From the NCBI GenBank assembly GCA_963590165.1, contig CAVANO010000052.1:1-64000 (forward strand): 64,000 bases of DNA. Direction: 5' to 3'. Positions 24,604-32,891 of the stretch are shown here, piece after piece; the stretch's first letter is position 1; each line of letters opens with the position of its first letter. A program made the position numbers and the translations under genes. Source of the DNA: UBA11524 sp963590165 (GTDB lineage: Bacteria > Bacillota > Clostridia > Christensenellales > Aristaeellaceae). The notes below the pieces were generated by a model. The model saw only the letters and a list, made by a program, of their open reading frames with translations, was not told the DNA's origin and searched no databases.

Positions 24604-26544
24604 TTATGCTTTGCTGCTTTCGCGCGTGTAGTTCAGCAGACCGCCGTAGAGGATGCAGCCCTGCTGGCGGTGCGTCAGCGGCATGAGAACGGTGTAATCC
24701 TCGTTCTTCGTGTCATTATGCAGCACAAACTCGCTGCTGCCGTTCTCGACAAGCTGCCGGACATTCGGCAGCGACAGCACATCGCCCTGCGCAATGCGAT
24801 CGTAGTCCGCTTCGTCCTTGAAGGTCAGCGGCAGAATGCCGTTGTTGATGAGGTTTGCCTGATGGATGCGCGCGAAGGACTTTGCGATCACCGCGCGGAT
24901 GCCCAGATACAGCGGCACAAGCGCGGCATGCTCACGGCTGGAACCCTGACCGTAGTTGTTGCCGGCAACGAGCAGACCGCCGCCGACTGCCTTTGCGCGC
25001 GCCGGGAAATCCTTGTCCACGGGCGTGAGGCAGAAGTCGGACAGATACGGCACGTTCGAGCGGAACGGCAAGAGTTTCGCGTCAGACGGTGCGATGTGGT
25101 CGGTCGTGATGTTGTCCTCCATCTTCAGCAGCACCTGACCGGAGATGCTCTCCGCAAGGGGCTTGCCGAGCGGGAACGGCTGGATGTTCGGACCGCGGAC
25201 GACCTGCACTTCATCCTCATGACCGGGCTCAACCGGCGGAATGACGAGGTTGTCGTTGACAGTGAACGTCTCCGGCATCGGGATATCGAGGTCAATGTCG
25301 AGGCAGCGCGGATCCGTCAGCACGCCGGTCAGCGCGGTAACGGCAGCCGTCTCGCAGGATACGAGGTAAATGCCGGCAGATTTTGTTCCGCTGCGGCCGT
25401 AGAAATTGCGGTTGTTCGTGCGGACGGACACAGCATTCGTGCGCGGCGACTGACCCATGCCGATGCAGGGACCGCAGGCAGATTCAAGAATGCGCGCGCC
25501 TGCCGCAATCATATCCGCCAGTGCACCGTTGCGTGCCAGCATCGTCAGCACCTGCTTGGAGCCGGGACCGATCACAAGGCTGACATCCGGATGCACCGTC
25601 TTGCCCTTCAAGATACGGGCAACGCGCATCATGTCGGTGTAGGAGGAGTTCGTGCAGGAGCCGATGAACACCTGGTCAACCTTGATGGGACCGCATTCCT
25701 TGACGGTCTCGACAATGTCCGGCATGTGGGGCTTGGCAACGAGCGGTTCGAGTGTGCACAGGTCAATGTCGATGATTTCATCGTACTTTGCATCCGCGTC
25801 CGCGGCAAGCGGCACGAAGTCCTGCTCACGCTGCTGCGCCTTCAGGAAGGCATGCGTGATTTCGTCCGATGGGAAAACCGAGGTCGTCGCGCCCAGTTCA
25901 GCGCCCATGTTGGCAATCGTGGCACGTTCCGGCACAGACAGCGTCTTCACGCCCTCGCCGATGTATTCCATGACTTTGCCGACGCCGCCCTTAACCGTCA
26001 GCCGGCGCAGCACCTCCAGGATGATGTCCTTCGCCGCGACGCCGTAGGAAAGCTTGCCGTGCAGGCGAACGCCCACAACCTTCGGGCAGGCGAGATAATA
26101 CGCGCCGCCGCCCATTGCGACCGCAACGTCCAGTCCGCCCGCGCCGATGGCAAGCATGCCGATCCCGCCGCCGGTCGGCGTATGGCTGTCCGAGCCCAGG
26201 AGCGTGTAGCCCGGCACGCCGAAGCGTTCCAGCTGCACCTGGTGGCAAATGCCGTTGCCGGGCTTCGAGCAATAGATGCCATGCTTCTTCGTGACCGTCT
26301 GGATATAATAGTGATCATCGGCATTCTCAAAGCCAGTCTGCAGGGTGTTATGATCGATATACGCCACGGATTTCTTCGTCTTCACGCGGCTGACACCCAT
26401 CGCCTCAAACTGGAGGTACGCCATGGTGCCGGTAGAATCCTGCGTCAGCGTCTGGTCGATGCGGATAGAGATCTCCGTGCCGGGGATCAGCTCACCGCTG
26501 AGCAGATGCGCCGAGAGGATTTTCTGAGTCAGATTCATAGACAT
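24604..26544 (-). CDS. Aconitate hydratase (short, 646-residue type)
   Basis: Interconverts citrate and isocitrate through a [4Fe-4S] cluster. The cluster cysteines are present in SCTNSSY and ESACGPCIGMG; DSHTPTGGG and the swivelling-domain motif NYGQGSSREHAAL are complete. The length is that of the mitochondrial-like/bacterial AcnA_II type common in Clostridia rather than the 890-residue AcnA. GGAG lies eight bases before ATG. No citrate synthase or isocitrate dehydrogenase gene is next to it; it has a terminator at its end and stands alone. Confidence 0.93.
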   Translation of the reverse strand: MSMNLTQKILSAHLLSGELIPGTEISIRIDQTLTQDSTGTMAYLQFEAMGVSRVKTKKSVAYIDHNTLQTGFENADDHYYIQTVTKKHGIYCSKPGNGICHQVQLERFGVPGYTLLGSDSHTPTGGGIGMLAIGAGGLDVAVAMGGGAYYLACPKVVGVRLHGKLSYGVAAKDIILEVLRRLTVKGGVGKVMEYIGEGVKTLSVPERATIANMGAELGATTSVFPSDEITHAFLKAQQREQDFVPLAADADAKYDEIIDIDLCTLEPLVAKPHMPDIVETVKECGPIKVDQVFIGSCTNSSYTDMMRVARILKGKTVHPDVSLVIGPGSKQVLTMLARNGALADMIAAGARILESACGPCIGMGQSPRTNAVSVRTNNRNFYGRSGTKSAGIYLVSCETAAVTALTGVLTDPRCLDIDLDIPMPETFTVNDNLVIPPVEPGHEDEVQVVRGPNIQPFPLGKPLAESISGQVLLKMEDNITTDHIAPSDAKLLPFRSNVPYLSDFCLTPVDKDFPARAKAVGGGLLVAGNNYGQGSSREHAALVPLYLGIRAVIAKSFARIHQANLINNGILPLTFKDEADYDRIAQGDVLSLPNVRQLVENGSSEFVLHNDTKNEDYTVLMPLTHRQQGCILYGGLLNYTRESSKA

Positions 26545-26684
26545 AGGTCAAACTCCTTTGTTTGGTTCCGTTTTACGCTCCGCACGGCAATGTGCGAATC
26601 GTCTGCATCACAGAGACAGAACCATCATACCGTTTTTGCGCCGATGCGTCAACCGTTCGCGCGCGAAAGTACAGAAAAAGCGCA

Positions 26685-26883
26685 GCAGGGTCTTCGTCCC
26701 TGCACCCATTTCGCGATTGAGGCACGCCATTTTCATACAGGTTCCGCGTGTTACGTTTGGTTGCCTTGGTATTTCACCCCAATCTCTGCAAAAGAGGAAG
26801 AAAAGGGACGAAGAGAAAGAAAAGGGACGAAAAAGAAAAGGGACGAAAAAGAAAAGGGACGAAAAGAAAAGGGACGAAGTCCC
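26685..26883. repeat. Repeat-filled gap upstream of the KDG kinase gene
   Basis: The 26545-26963 gap holds a GCAGGG/CCCTGC hairpin (26685-26705), then five copies of a 15-19 bp purine-rich unit AAGAAAAGGGACGAA with GGGACGAA beginning at 26805, 26824, 26840, 26856 and 26871. Only the last copy is completed to the palindrome GGGACGAAGTCCC (26871-26883). The same unit occurs twice at 35.95 kb in an identical position relative to a promoter. The first 100 bp of the gap show nothing I can name. Confidence 0.85.
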
Positions 26884-26886
26884 CCC

Positions 26887-26914
26887 TTGACAAATGCATT
26901 TTCCCTGCTATACT
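26887..26914 (+). promoter_or_regulatory. Promoter of the KDG kinase gene
   Basis: TTGACA (26887-26892), 16-bp spacer, TATACT (26909-26914). The -35 begins three bases after the last repeat hairpin. Confidence 0.82.
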
Positions 26915-26963
26915 GAAATCAGCGCCTATTGTAAATACTTACATCAGAAAGGGGACATCACCC

Positions 26964-28052
26964 ATGCTGCACGCCAATCCGCTCCTGCGCGACATGAGCT
27001 GCGACAAAAAGTTCATCACCGTCGGTGAAATCATGCTCCGCCTGACACCGCCGAATTACGAGAAAATCCGCATGGCAAACACCTTCGAGGCGTCCTATGG
27101 CGGCTCCGAAGCGAATATCGCACTTGCGCTGGCGAACCTCGGCATTGACAGCACCTTCTTCTCCGTCGTGCCGGATAACTCGCTGGGCAAGTCTGCCGTC
27201 CGCCTGCTGCGTTCCAATGACGTGCACTGCACACCGATGATTCTCTCCACGCCTGAGGAAACGCCCACGCACCGTCTCGGCACATACTATCTTGAAACCG
27301 GCTACGGTGTCCGCCCAAGCAAGGTCATCTACGACCGCAAGCACTCCGCCATGGCGGAATACGACTTCTCGAAGGTCGATCTGGCTTCCCTGCTGGATGG
27401 CTTTGACTGGCTGCATCTCTCCGGCATCACGCCCGCGCTTGGGTCGAACTGCGCCCAACTGACGCTCGATTTGCTCAAGACCGCCAAGGAAAAGGGCATG
27501 ACTGTCTCCTTTGACGGCAACTTCCGCTCTGCACTGTGGACGTGGGAGCAGGCGCGCGACTTCTGCACGCTCTGTCTGCCGTATGTGGATATCCTGCTGG
27601 GTATCGAACCGTACCACCTCTGGCGCAATGACGATGACCATGCGCAGGGCGACTGGAAGGACGGCGTACCGCTTCAGCCATCCTATGAACAGCAGGACGA
27701 TGTGTTCCAGCACTTTGTCGAGCGCTACCCGAATCTCCGCTGCATTGCGCGGCATGTCCGCTACGCCCATTCCGGTTCAGAAAACAGCCTGAAGGCGTTC
27801 ATGTGGTATGATGGGCACACCTTCGAATCGAAGCTGTTCACGTTCACCATTCTCGACCGTGTCGGCGGCGGCGATGCGTTTGCCTCCGGCATGATTTACG
27901 CGATGATGCACGACTACAAGCCGATGGACATGCTGAATTTTGCCGTCGCGTCAAGCGTCATCAAGCACACGATTCACGGCGACGCGAACATCACGGACGA
28001 TGTCAAGTCCATCCGCAACCTCGCCGACATGAATTACGATATCCGCCGCTAA
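26964..28052 (+). CDS. kdgK: PfkB-family sugar kinase, probable 2-dehydro-3-deoxygluconokinase
   Basis: A 362-residue ribokinase/PfkB kinase. KITVGEIMLRLTPPNYEKIR and YGGSEANIALALANLG are like KDG kinases, which phosphorylate 2-keto-3-deoxygluconate in hexuronate breakdown. The PfkB signature is DRVGGGDAFASGM, with Gly for the more usual Ala in GAGD. An extra loop around residues 215-245 is as in clostridial KdgK. AAGGGG precedes ATG by nine bases. The U32-like gene follows after five bases. No KDPG aldolase or uronate isomerase gene is in the window, so the pathway is inferred. Confidence 0.85.
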   Translation: MLHANPLLRDMSCDKKFITVGEIMLRLTPPNYEKIRMANTFEASYGGSEANIALALANLGIDSTFFSVVPDNSLGKSAVRLLRSNDVHCTPMILSTPEETPTHRLGTYYLETGYGVRPSKVIYDRKHSAMAEYDFSKVDLASLLDGFDWLHLSGITPALGSNCAQLTLDLLKTAKEKGMTVSFDGNFRSALWTWEQARDFCTLCLPYVDILLGIEPYHLWRNDDDHAQGDWKDGVPLQPSYEQQDDVFQHFVERYPNLRCIARHVRYAHSGSENSLKAFMWYDGHTFESKLFTFTILDRVGGGDAFASGMIYAMMHDYKPMDMLNFAVASSVIKHTIHGDANITDDVKSIRNLADMNYDIRR

Positions 28053-28057
28053 ACATC

Positions 28058-28963
28058 ATGAACGAAAAAAGAACTGCCCATTACCACCTGCCCGGCTTAT
28101 TCGAGTTCTACGACCTGTACCGCCTGTTTCTGCCGCTGTTTGAAGCGCATCGGGAATATTTCTACGACTGGTGCGGCATCGGCTCGCTTTACGGTGCACC
28201 GTCTGACTGCCTGTGGGGCGGCGGACGCGTCAGCGAAAGCAGCTGCCATCCGCGCGATGCCGTCAAACTGGCGCGCAAGTACGGCATTTCATCACGGCTG
28301 ACGTTCAGCAACTCCCTGCTGCGTCCGGAGCATCTGTCCGACCGGCGCTGCAACACGTTCTGTGCGCTCCTGTCCGAGGACGAACCTTTGCGCAACGGCG
28401 TGATCGTTCATTCCGAGCTGCTGACGGAATATCTGCGGACGCAATACCCGAAGCTGTATCTTGTGTCCTCGACAACAAAGGTACTGACAGATTTTGCGGA
28501 TTTCCGCCGCGAAGCCGAACGCCCCGAATTCCGCTATGTCGTGCCCGATTTCCGGCTGAACAAGTCGTTTGACCGACTGAATACCCTGCCGCAGCCGCTG
28601 AAGGACAAGACGGAGTTTCTCTGCAACGAATGCTGCTCCTTTTCTTGCACCGAGCGCAGACGCTGCTACGAAGCCGTCAGCCGGAAGAACCTCGGCGAGG
28701 ATACGCCGGAACATCGCTGCACCGCGCCGCATGCACAGGAGGGCTACCGCTTTTCGCGGGCAATGCGCAATCCTGCCTTCATCGGCATCGAAGACATTCA
28801 GCGTGTCTATCTGCCGATGGGCTTCACGGAGTTCAAGCTCGAAGGGCGCGGACTCGGCAGTGCAATGGTGCTCGAAATCCTCCTCTACTACATGGTCAGA
28901 CCGGAACATCAATTGGAGGTTCGCGAAGCCATCTATCTCGATTCGATGCTGGATTTGTTCTAA
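28058..28963 (+). CDS. Hypothetical protein, distant U32-like
   Basis: A 301-residue cytoplasmic protein. I do not recognise it with certainty. The motifs FKLEGRGLGS near the C-terminus and the Cys set CNECC..C....RCYE around residues 190-205 recall the U32 peptidase/hydroxylase group (LKIEGR and four-Cys cluster), and the central part reads like a TIM barrel with VSSTTKVL. The usual U32 N-terminal signature is missing. The gene starts five bases after the kinase stop with little Shine-Dalgarno sequence, so it is translated by coupling. It may serve the same uronate-related pathway. Confidence 0.6.
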   Translation: MNEKRTAHYHLPGLFEFYDLYRLFLPLFEAHREYFYDWCGIGSLYGAPSDCLWGGGRVSESSCHPRDAVKLARKYGISSRLTFSNSLLRPEHLSDRRCNTFCALLSEDEPLRNGVIVHSELLTEYLRTQYPKLYLVSSTTKVLTDFADFRREAERPEFRYVVPDFRLNKSFDRLNTLPQPLKDKTEFLCNECCSFSCTERRRCYEAVSRKNLGEDTPEHRCTAPHAQEGYRFSRAMRNPAFIGIEDIQRVYLPMGFTEFKLEGRGLGSAMVLEILLYYMVRPEHQLEVREAIYLDSMLDLF

Positions 28964-28972
28964 GAATAAATA

Positions 28973-29027
28973 TACCCGTTCGGGTACGAATTTCGTCAGT
29001 GTTGGCATAATCGTACCCGTTCGGGTA
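28973..29027. promoter_or_regulatory. Twin palindromes, probable operators
   Basis: TACCCGTTCGGGTA occurs twice, at 28973-28986 and 29014-29027, with 41 bp (about four helix turns) between centres. The second fills the spacer and touches the -10 of a promoter-like pair (TTGGCA 29002-29007, TATATT 29026-29031). Confidence 0.65.
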
Positions 29028-29037
29028 TATTATGTTA

Positions 29038-29100
29038 TGGGACAATGTTGTCCAAGCAGCGAAAAAAGGGCTCCTGCCGTTTTGCAGAAGTCCTTTTTTC
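29038..29100 (+). ncRNA. Candidate small RNA ending in an intrinsic terminator
   Basis: A promoter-like pair with 18-bp spacing would start RNA near 29038. The transcript would hold the hairpin GGACAATGTTGTCC (29040-29053) and end in the terminator GGGCTCCTGC/GCAGAAGTCC plus TTTTTTTC (29067-29100). No coding frame fits. The terminator alone could also simply serve the two convergent genes, so the RNA gene is a proposal. Confidence 0.4.
29062..29100. terminator. Bidirectional terminator
   Basis: A stem flanked by A6 on one side and T7 on the other, between the convergent U32-like and esterase genes. Confidence 0.85.
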
Positions 29101-30129
29101 TTATACCCGATGCATTTCGCGATACGCCATCGCTGCGAGCCACTCCTCACGGCCGAAGTAATGGATGCCGTCGCGAATGTAGAAGCCGATGTGCCCATCA
29201 CCGTACAATTCGCCTGTCTGCGGCGCTTCCGGTGCGCAAATGCCCTGCAGACCAAGCCGCTCGTAAGCCGGACTTGCGGCGCAGGCAGCAAGTAGCATTG
29301 AATGCGGCGATGCCCAGCGGTCGCGCGAGGCACCAATCATCAGCAGGTGCCTCGGTGCAATCAGGCTAAGCAGGAAGTGCAGGTCAAACGGCAATGCCGA
29401 TGCGTCCAGCGGACGGTCGAAGAAGGCCGGGCAGAACCAGTAGCGCGTGTATTCCCTTGCGAGGTCAGAAAACTGTTCGCATTCCGAGCCGCGGTACAAT
29501 CCGCCGGCATTCACGCCGACTGTCAGACTGAACCGCGGGTCGTTCGCGCCGCACCAGAGTGCCGTCAGTCCCAAGCGTGAATGACCGATGACAGCAATGC
29601 GCTGCTGATCAATTTCAGGCTGCGTCAGCAGATAATCCGCGATGCAGTGCGCCGCGAAGGCCCATTCGCCGATTTTCCCCCATCGGCTGCTGCTGATATC
29701 GTCAGACAAATCCGCCATAGGGGACGCGGCAGGCTTGCTGTCATCCGTCTCTACCTCCTCGTAGCAGACCGATGCAACCGCATAGCCGCGGTCGAGCAGT
29801 TCCTCGATCATGCCGCACGCCGCTTCATTCGGGAAATGCAGGTGCACAAACACAGGCACCGGTCGGGCAGCTTTCTTCGGGATCGTCACGCTGAACGGGA
29901 ATTCCGCCTGCACGCCGTCTTTTTCCAGCGCTGCGCGGAGAAAACGGCAGATGCCCTTGCCGCCGCAGGCCTCCTCGTCTGCGGAAATCAGCTGAAAGGA
30001 CACCCTGACATTGTCCGGCCAGCCGCCCAGAAATTCCCGGCGGAGCAGCGCAAGAATGCTCTCCCGCCGCTCCTGCGAAGCATCAAGCGCCGGCAGATTC
30101 CGGGCAAGCAATTCTTTCCCAATGGTCAT
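29101..30129 (-). CDS. Alpha/beta-hydrolase, CE15-like (glucuronoyl esterase-type) family
   Basis: A 342-residue alpha/beta hydrolase without signal peptide. The nucleophile motif is IAVIGHSRLGLTALWCGA; Ser in a GHSRxG elbow followed by ALW and DPRF is typical of the glucuronoyl esterase and related CE15 group, which cleave methylglucuronate esters of lignin-xylan. A His near the C-terminus (GDGHIGF or GIHYF) can complete the triad. Being intracellular, it would act on imported oligosaccharide esters. It overlaps the AraC gene by four bases, so both are translated together. The match to the sugar importer next door supports a role in the same substrate. Confidence 0.75.
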   Translation of the reverse strand: MTIGKELLARNLPALDASQERRESILALLRREFLGGWPDNVRVSFQLISADEEACGGKGICRFLRAALEKDGVQAEFPFSVTIPKKAARPVPVFVHLHFPNEAACGMIEELLDRGYAVASVCYEEVETDDSKPAASPMADLSDDISSSRWGKIGEWAFAAHCIADYLLTQPEIDQQRIAVIGHSRLGLTALWCGANDPRFSLTVGVNAGGLYRGSECEQFSDLAREYTRYWFCPAFFDRPLDASALPFDLHFLLSLIAPRHLLMIGASRDRWASPHSMLLAACAASPAYERLGLQGICAPEAPQTGELYGDGHIGFYIRDGIHYFGREEWLAAMAYREMHRV

Positions 30130-30995
30130 GCCTGCTGCTTCTTCTTTCCTCTCGCTGCCTTCGCCTTTTCCTTCTCCTTCAACTGGCTCTGCCACTGCTT
30201 CGGCGCGATGCCCACAATGCTCTTGAACGTGCGGATGAAGTTGCAGTAGTCATTGAAGCCGGAATTGGTGCAGACGTACTCCACGGTGTGTCCCTGCGCC
30301 AACAGCGACTTGGCATAGAGAATCTTCTTGACGAGGACATAGCGGCGAATCGGGATGCCCATTTCATGCGAGAACGTCGTGGAAATATGCGACTTGGAAT
30401 AGCGGCATTCCTCCGCGAGTGCGCTGATCGACATCGGCGTATCGATGTGGCTGTCCACATACGTCACAATCTGATGTACGAGCGGCGACTGCTGCAGCGG
30501 CGAGGTGCCCGTTTCACGCCAATAAATCTTGTTGATGAAAATCAGGTGGCGGATGAGCATGGCGATGGCGGTCAGGTCGTCGCCGAATTCGGCGCTGCCC
30601 CAGAGCGCGGCAATGCGCTTGGCGGTATCGAGGTACTGCTCGATTTCCTCCTCGGTGAGCTGGATGATATGCTTATGCTCGGAACGTGCATTCGTGAAGC
30701 AATCCAGCAGATTCGTCCGCTCGGTGTTGAACATCTGGATGATGTTCGGGTCGAAGTGCATGGTGACGCGGCTGTAGGGCTGGTTGGAATCGTTGATGGA
30801 CAGATGCCAGTCATCGCTGGAGAGCAGCACGAGCGAACCGCGCGTCAGCGGATAGCGCTCGGCATTAATCAGCATGCTTGCCTGTCCCTCCAGCAGGAGA
30901 AACAGCTCATACTTGGGGTGGCAGATGTACTGCGGGTCGATCGTTTCCACCTTGTTGGTGAAATTACACTCGACCAGATAGTCAAGATTCTTCAT
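30126..30995 (-). CDS. AraC-family transcriptional regulator
   Basis: A 289-residue regulator with an N-terminal cupin sensor domain (CHPKYELFLLLEGQASMLI, SSDDWHLSI) and two C-terminal helix-turn-helix motifs (ISALAEECRYSKSHISTTFS and TVEYVCTNSGFNDYCNFIRT). It probably senses a sugar and activates the divergent or adjacent transport genes. AAAGGAG lies five bases before ATG. A -10 TATAAT with poor -35 is 28 bp upstream. It lies directly downstream of the permease genes. Confidence 0.92.
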   Translation of the reverse strand: MKNLDYLVECNFTNKVETIDPQYICHPKYELFLLLEGQASMLINAERYPLTRGSLVLLSSDDWHLSINDSNQPYSRVTMHFDPNIIQMFNTERTNLLDCFTNARSEHKHIIQLTEEEIEQYLDTAKRIAALWGSAEFGDDLTAIAMLIRHLIFINKIYWRETGTSPLQQSPLVHQIVTYVDSHIDTPMSISALAEECRYSKSHISTTFSHEMGIPIRRYVLVKKILYAKSLLAQGHTVEYVCTNSGFNDYCNFIRTFKSIVGIAPKQWQSQLKEKEKAKAARGKKKQQA

Positions 30996-31022
30996 ATAGA
31001 CTCCTTTCATTGCGGGATGGTG

Positions 31023-31028
31023 ATTATA
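31023..31028 (-). promoter_or_regulatory. Possible -10 box for the araC-type gene
   Basis: TATAAT on the minus strand, without a good -35. Between it and the permease stop is an 8-bp inverted repeat, AAAATGCG/CGCATTTT (31099-31125), which could end the transporter transcript. Confidence 0.45.
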
Positions 31029-31135
31029 GAATCATTCGCCGGAAAAATGAAGTCTCCTGCCGGAAAACAGAATTTTTTTCAAAAAAATAGCGTTATTTTC
31101 CGCAAAATGCGTCATCACGTTCGCATTTTTCATGC

Positions 31136-31942
31136 TCATTTGACTGCACCCGTGATACCTGATGCGAAGCTCTTCTGCAGGCAAGCAAAAATCAGCAGCG
31201 TCGGGATGGTGCAAATCGAAACAGCCAGCAGAATCATGCCGTAATCCTGCGTATAGCCGGACATCAGGTTCGCCAGCAGCAGCGGCATGGTGGTCGATTC
31301 GTTGCTCATCATGATGACACTCGGCCACAGATAGCTGTTCCACGCGTTCATGAAGCTGATGGTCAGCGCAGCGACGTAGGTCGGCGCCATAATCGGCACG
31401 AACATGCGGAAGAAGATGCCCAGCTCGCTCAATCCGTCCATGCGCGCTGCTTCGATAATGTCGTGCGGAAAGGAGCGTGCGCTCTGCCGGAAGAGCATAA
31501 TCAGGAAGACCGATGCGATGCCCGGCAGCACGAAGCCCATCCACGTGTTGAGCAGCTTCCATGAAGCAATCATCTTGTAGAGCGGGATGGTGGTCGAGAT
31601 GCCCGGAATCAGCATGGACAGGAGGATGATGCTCATGAGCCGATCCTTCCACTTGTCGTGGTACACCTCAAAGCCGTAGCCTGCAATCGAGCTGACGAGC
31701 AGCGACAGAAAGACGGAAAGCACCGTGTTGCGCATGGAATTATACATGGCGCGCCCGATATTTTTTGCCGATGTCAGCTTTTCAAAGTTCTCCGCCAGAT
31801 GCGTGCCGAACGTCAGCTTGCCGATGACGATTTCGCCCGTGCTGTTTGTGGCGGAAGCAAACATCCAGTAAATCGGAAACGCAAAGAGCAACGCGGATAG
31901 AATCATGAACAGGTGCAGCAGCACCCTGCGCAGCTTAGTCAC
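31136..31942 (-). CDS. Carbohydrate ABC transporter permease, MalG type
   Basis: A 268-residue CUT1 inner-membrane subunit with six helices. The EAA loop reads EAARMDGLSELGIFFRMFVPIM-like and contacts the ATPase. A GTG start at 31942, nine bases after AGGTGG, is preferred to a GTG three codons earlier that overlaps the ribosome site. It overlaps the MalF-type gene by eight bases. As in most CUT1 loci of Firmicutes, no ATPase gene is present; a shared MsmK-like ATPase from elsewhere is expected. Confidence 0.92.
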   Translation of the reverse strand: MTKLRRVLLHLFMILSALLFAFPIYWMFASATNSTGEIVIGKLTFGTHLAENFEKLTSAKNIGRAMYNSMRNTVLSVFLSLLVSSIAGYGFEVYHDKWKDRLMSIILLSMLIPGISTTIPLYKMIASWKLLNTWMGFVLPGIASVFLIMLFRQSARSFPHDIIEAARMDGLSELGIFFRMFVPIMAPTYVAALTISFMNAWNSYLWPSVIMMSNESTTMPLLLANLMSGYTQDYGMILLAVSICTIPTLLIFACLQKSFASGITGAVK

Positions 31943-32804
31943 GCTTGTCACCCACCTTCATCTGCAGGAGCGTCAGCAGGGCAATCGCAGCGAACACCAC
32001 GAAGGAAATGGCGGTGGCGTAGCCGAAGTTTGGCGAATACTTGAACGCAAGGTTATAGATGTAGTGCGAGATGGACAGCGTACCATTCGCAGGGCCGCCG
32101 CCGGTCAGGTTGACGGATTCGTCGAAGAGCTGAATCGTGCCGCTAACGGTCATGATGGTCAGCAGCAGCAACGTCGGGCGGAGCAGCGGCAGGGTAATCC
32201 GGAAATACCGCTGCGCTCCACTTGCACCGTCAATCGCCGCCGCTTCGTAGATGCTTGCATCCACATTCTGCATCGCCGCGGACAGGAACACCATGTTGTA
32301 GCCCGTCCATCGCCAGACGAGCGCGGTCATGATGACGGCTCTTGCACTGCCCGCATTGCCGAAGAAGTTGACGGACGCAATGCCGATGGTATTCAGCAGC
32401 GTATTGATGAAGCCGTCCGATGCGAACAGGATGCGGAAAACGAGCGAATAGGAAACGGAAGCCATCGCGCAGGGCAGGAAAAGAATCGTGCGGAAGAATG
32501 CGCTGCCCTTGAGAAAGCGGTTGCTGATCAGCTGAGCATACAGCAGCGCAAGACCGAGCATAATCGGAATTTGCAGCATGTAAATCAGCGTATTTCCGAT
32601 GGCGGTGCGCAGCGTCGGATCGATGAGAATACGCTCATAGTTCTTGAATGCGACCCATGTCATCCGGCTGCCTGTTCCGCTTTGAAACGAGGTCAGGAAC
32701 GCCTGAAAAATGGTGTAGAAGCTCATCACAAACACAAGGATGACGGCAGGCAGAATGAACAGCCAGCCGGTGAGCTTCAGCCTCTTGGAATAAGTGAGCT
32801 TCAT
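31935..32804 (-). CDS. Carbohydrate ABC transporter permease, MalF type
   Basis: A 289-residue CUT1 permease with six helices and the EAA loop YEAAAIDGASGAQRYFRI. LFILPAVILVFVMSFY is the typical first helix. AAAGGAG precedes ATG by eight bases. A strong hairpin separates it from the binding-protein gene upstream. Confidence 0.93.
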   Translation of the reverse strand: MKLTYSKRLKLTGWLFILPAVILVFVMSFYTIFQAFLTSFQSGTGSRMTWVAFKNYERILIDPTLRTAIGNTLIYMLQIPIMLGLALLYAQLISNRFLKGSAFFRTILFLPCAMASVSYSLVFRILFASDGFINTLLNTIGIASVNFFGNAGSARAVIMTALVWRWTGYNMVFLSAAMQNVDASIYEAAAIDGASGAQRYFRITLPLLRPTLLLLTIMTVSGTIQLFDESVNLTGGGPANGTLSISHYIYNLAFKYSPNFGYATAISFVVFAAIALLTLLQMKVGDKRD

Positions 32805-32836
32805 GGAATGTTCTCCTTTATGCCATATACCTGAAA

Positions 32837-32861
32837 CAGCCGACCGGATAAGGGTCGGCTG
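32837..32861 (-). promoter_or_regulatory. Intra-operon hairpin
   Basis: A perfect 9-bp stem, CAGCCGACC/GGTCGGCTG, lies between the binding-protein and permease genes and is followed by TTTC. Such hairpins commonly cause partial termination or protect the upstream mRNA, giving more binding protein than permease. Confidence 0.7.
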
Positions 32862-32891
32862 CAAAGATTGCTATCGAAATCAAAGGATACT

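Noticed and set aside
24670..26916. A 748-codon plus-strand frame opposite the aconitase gene
   Set aside because: Aconitase motifs on the other strand are complete; the antisense product has no recognisable domain.
26748..26963. 72-codon N-terminal extension of the KDG kinase through the repeat block
   Set aside because: The Lys/Arg/Gly/Asp-rich product comes from the tandem repeat and would contain the promoter; the ATG at 26964 has a ribosome site and matches family length.
29101..29110. Third TACCCG half-site at the end of the esterase gene
   Set aside because: Only a half palindrome within coding sequence; not counted as an operator.
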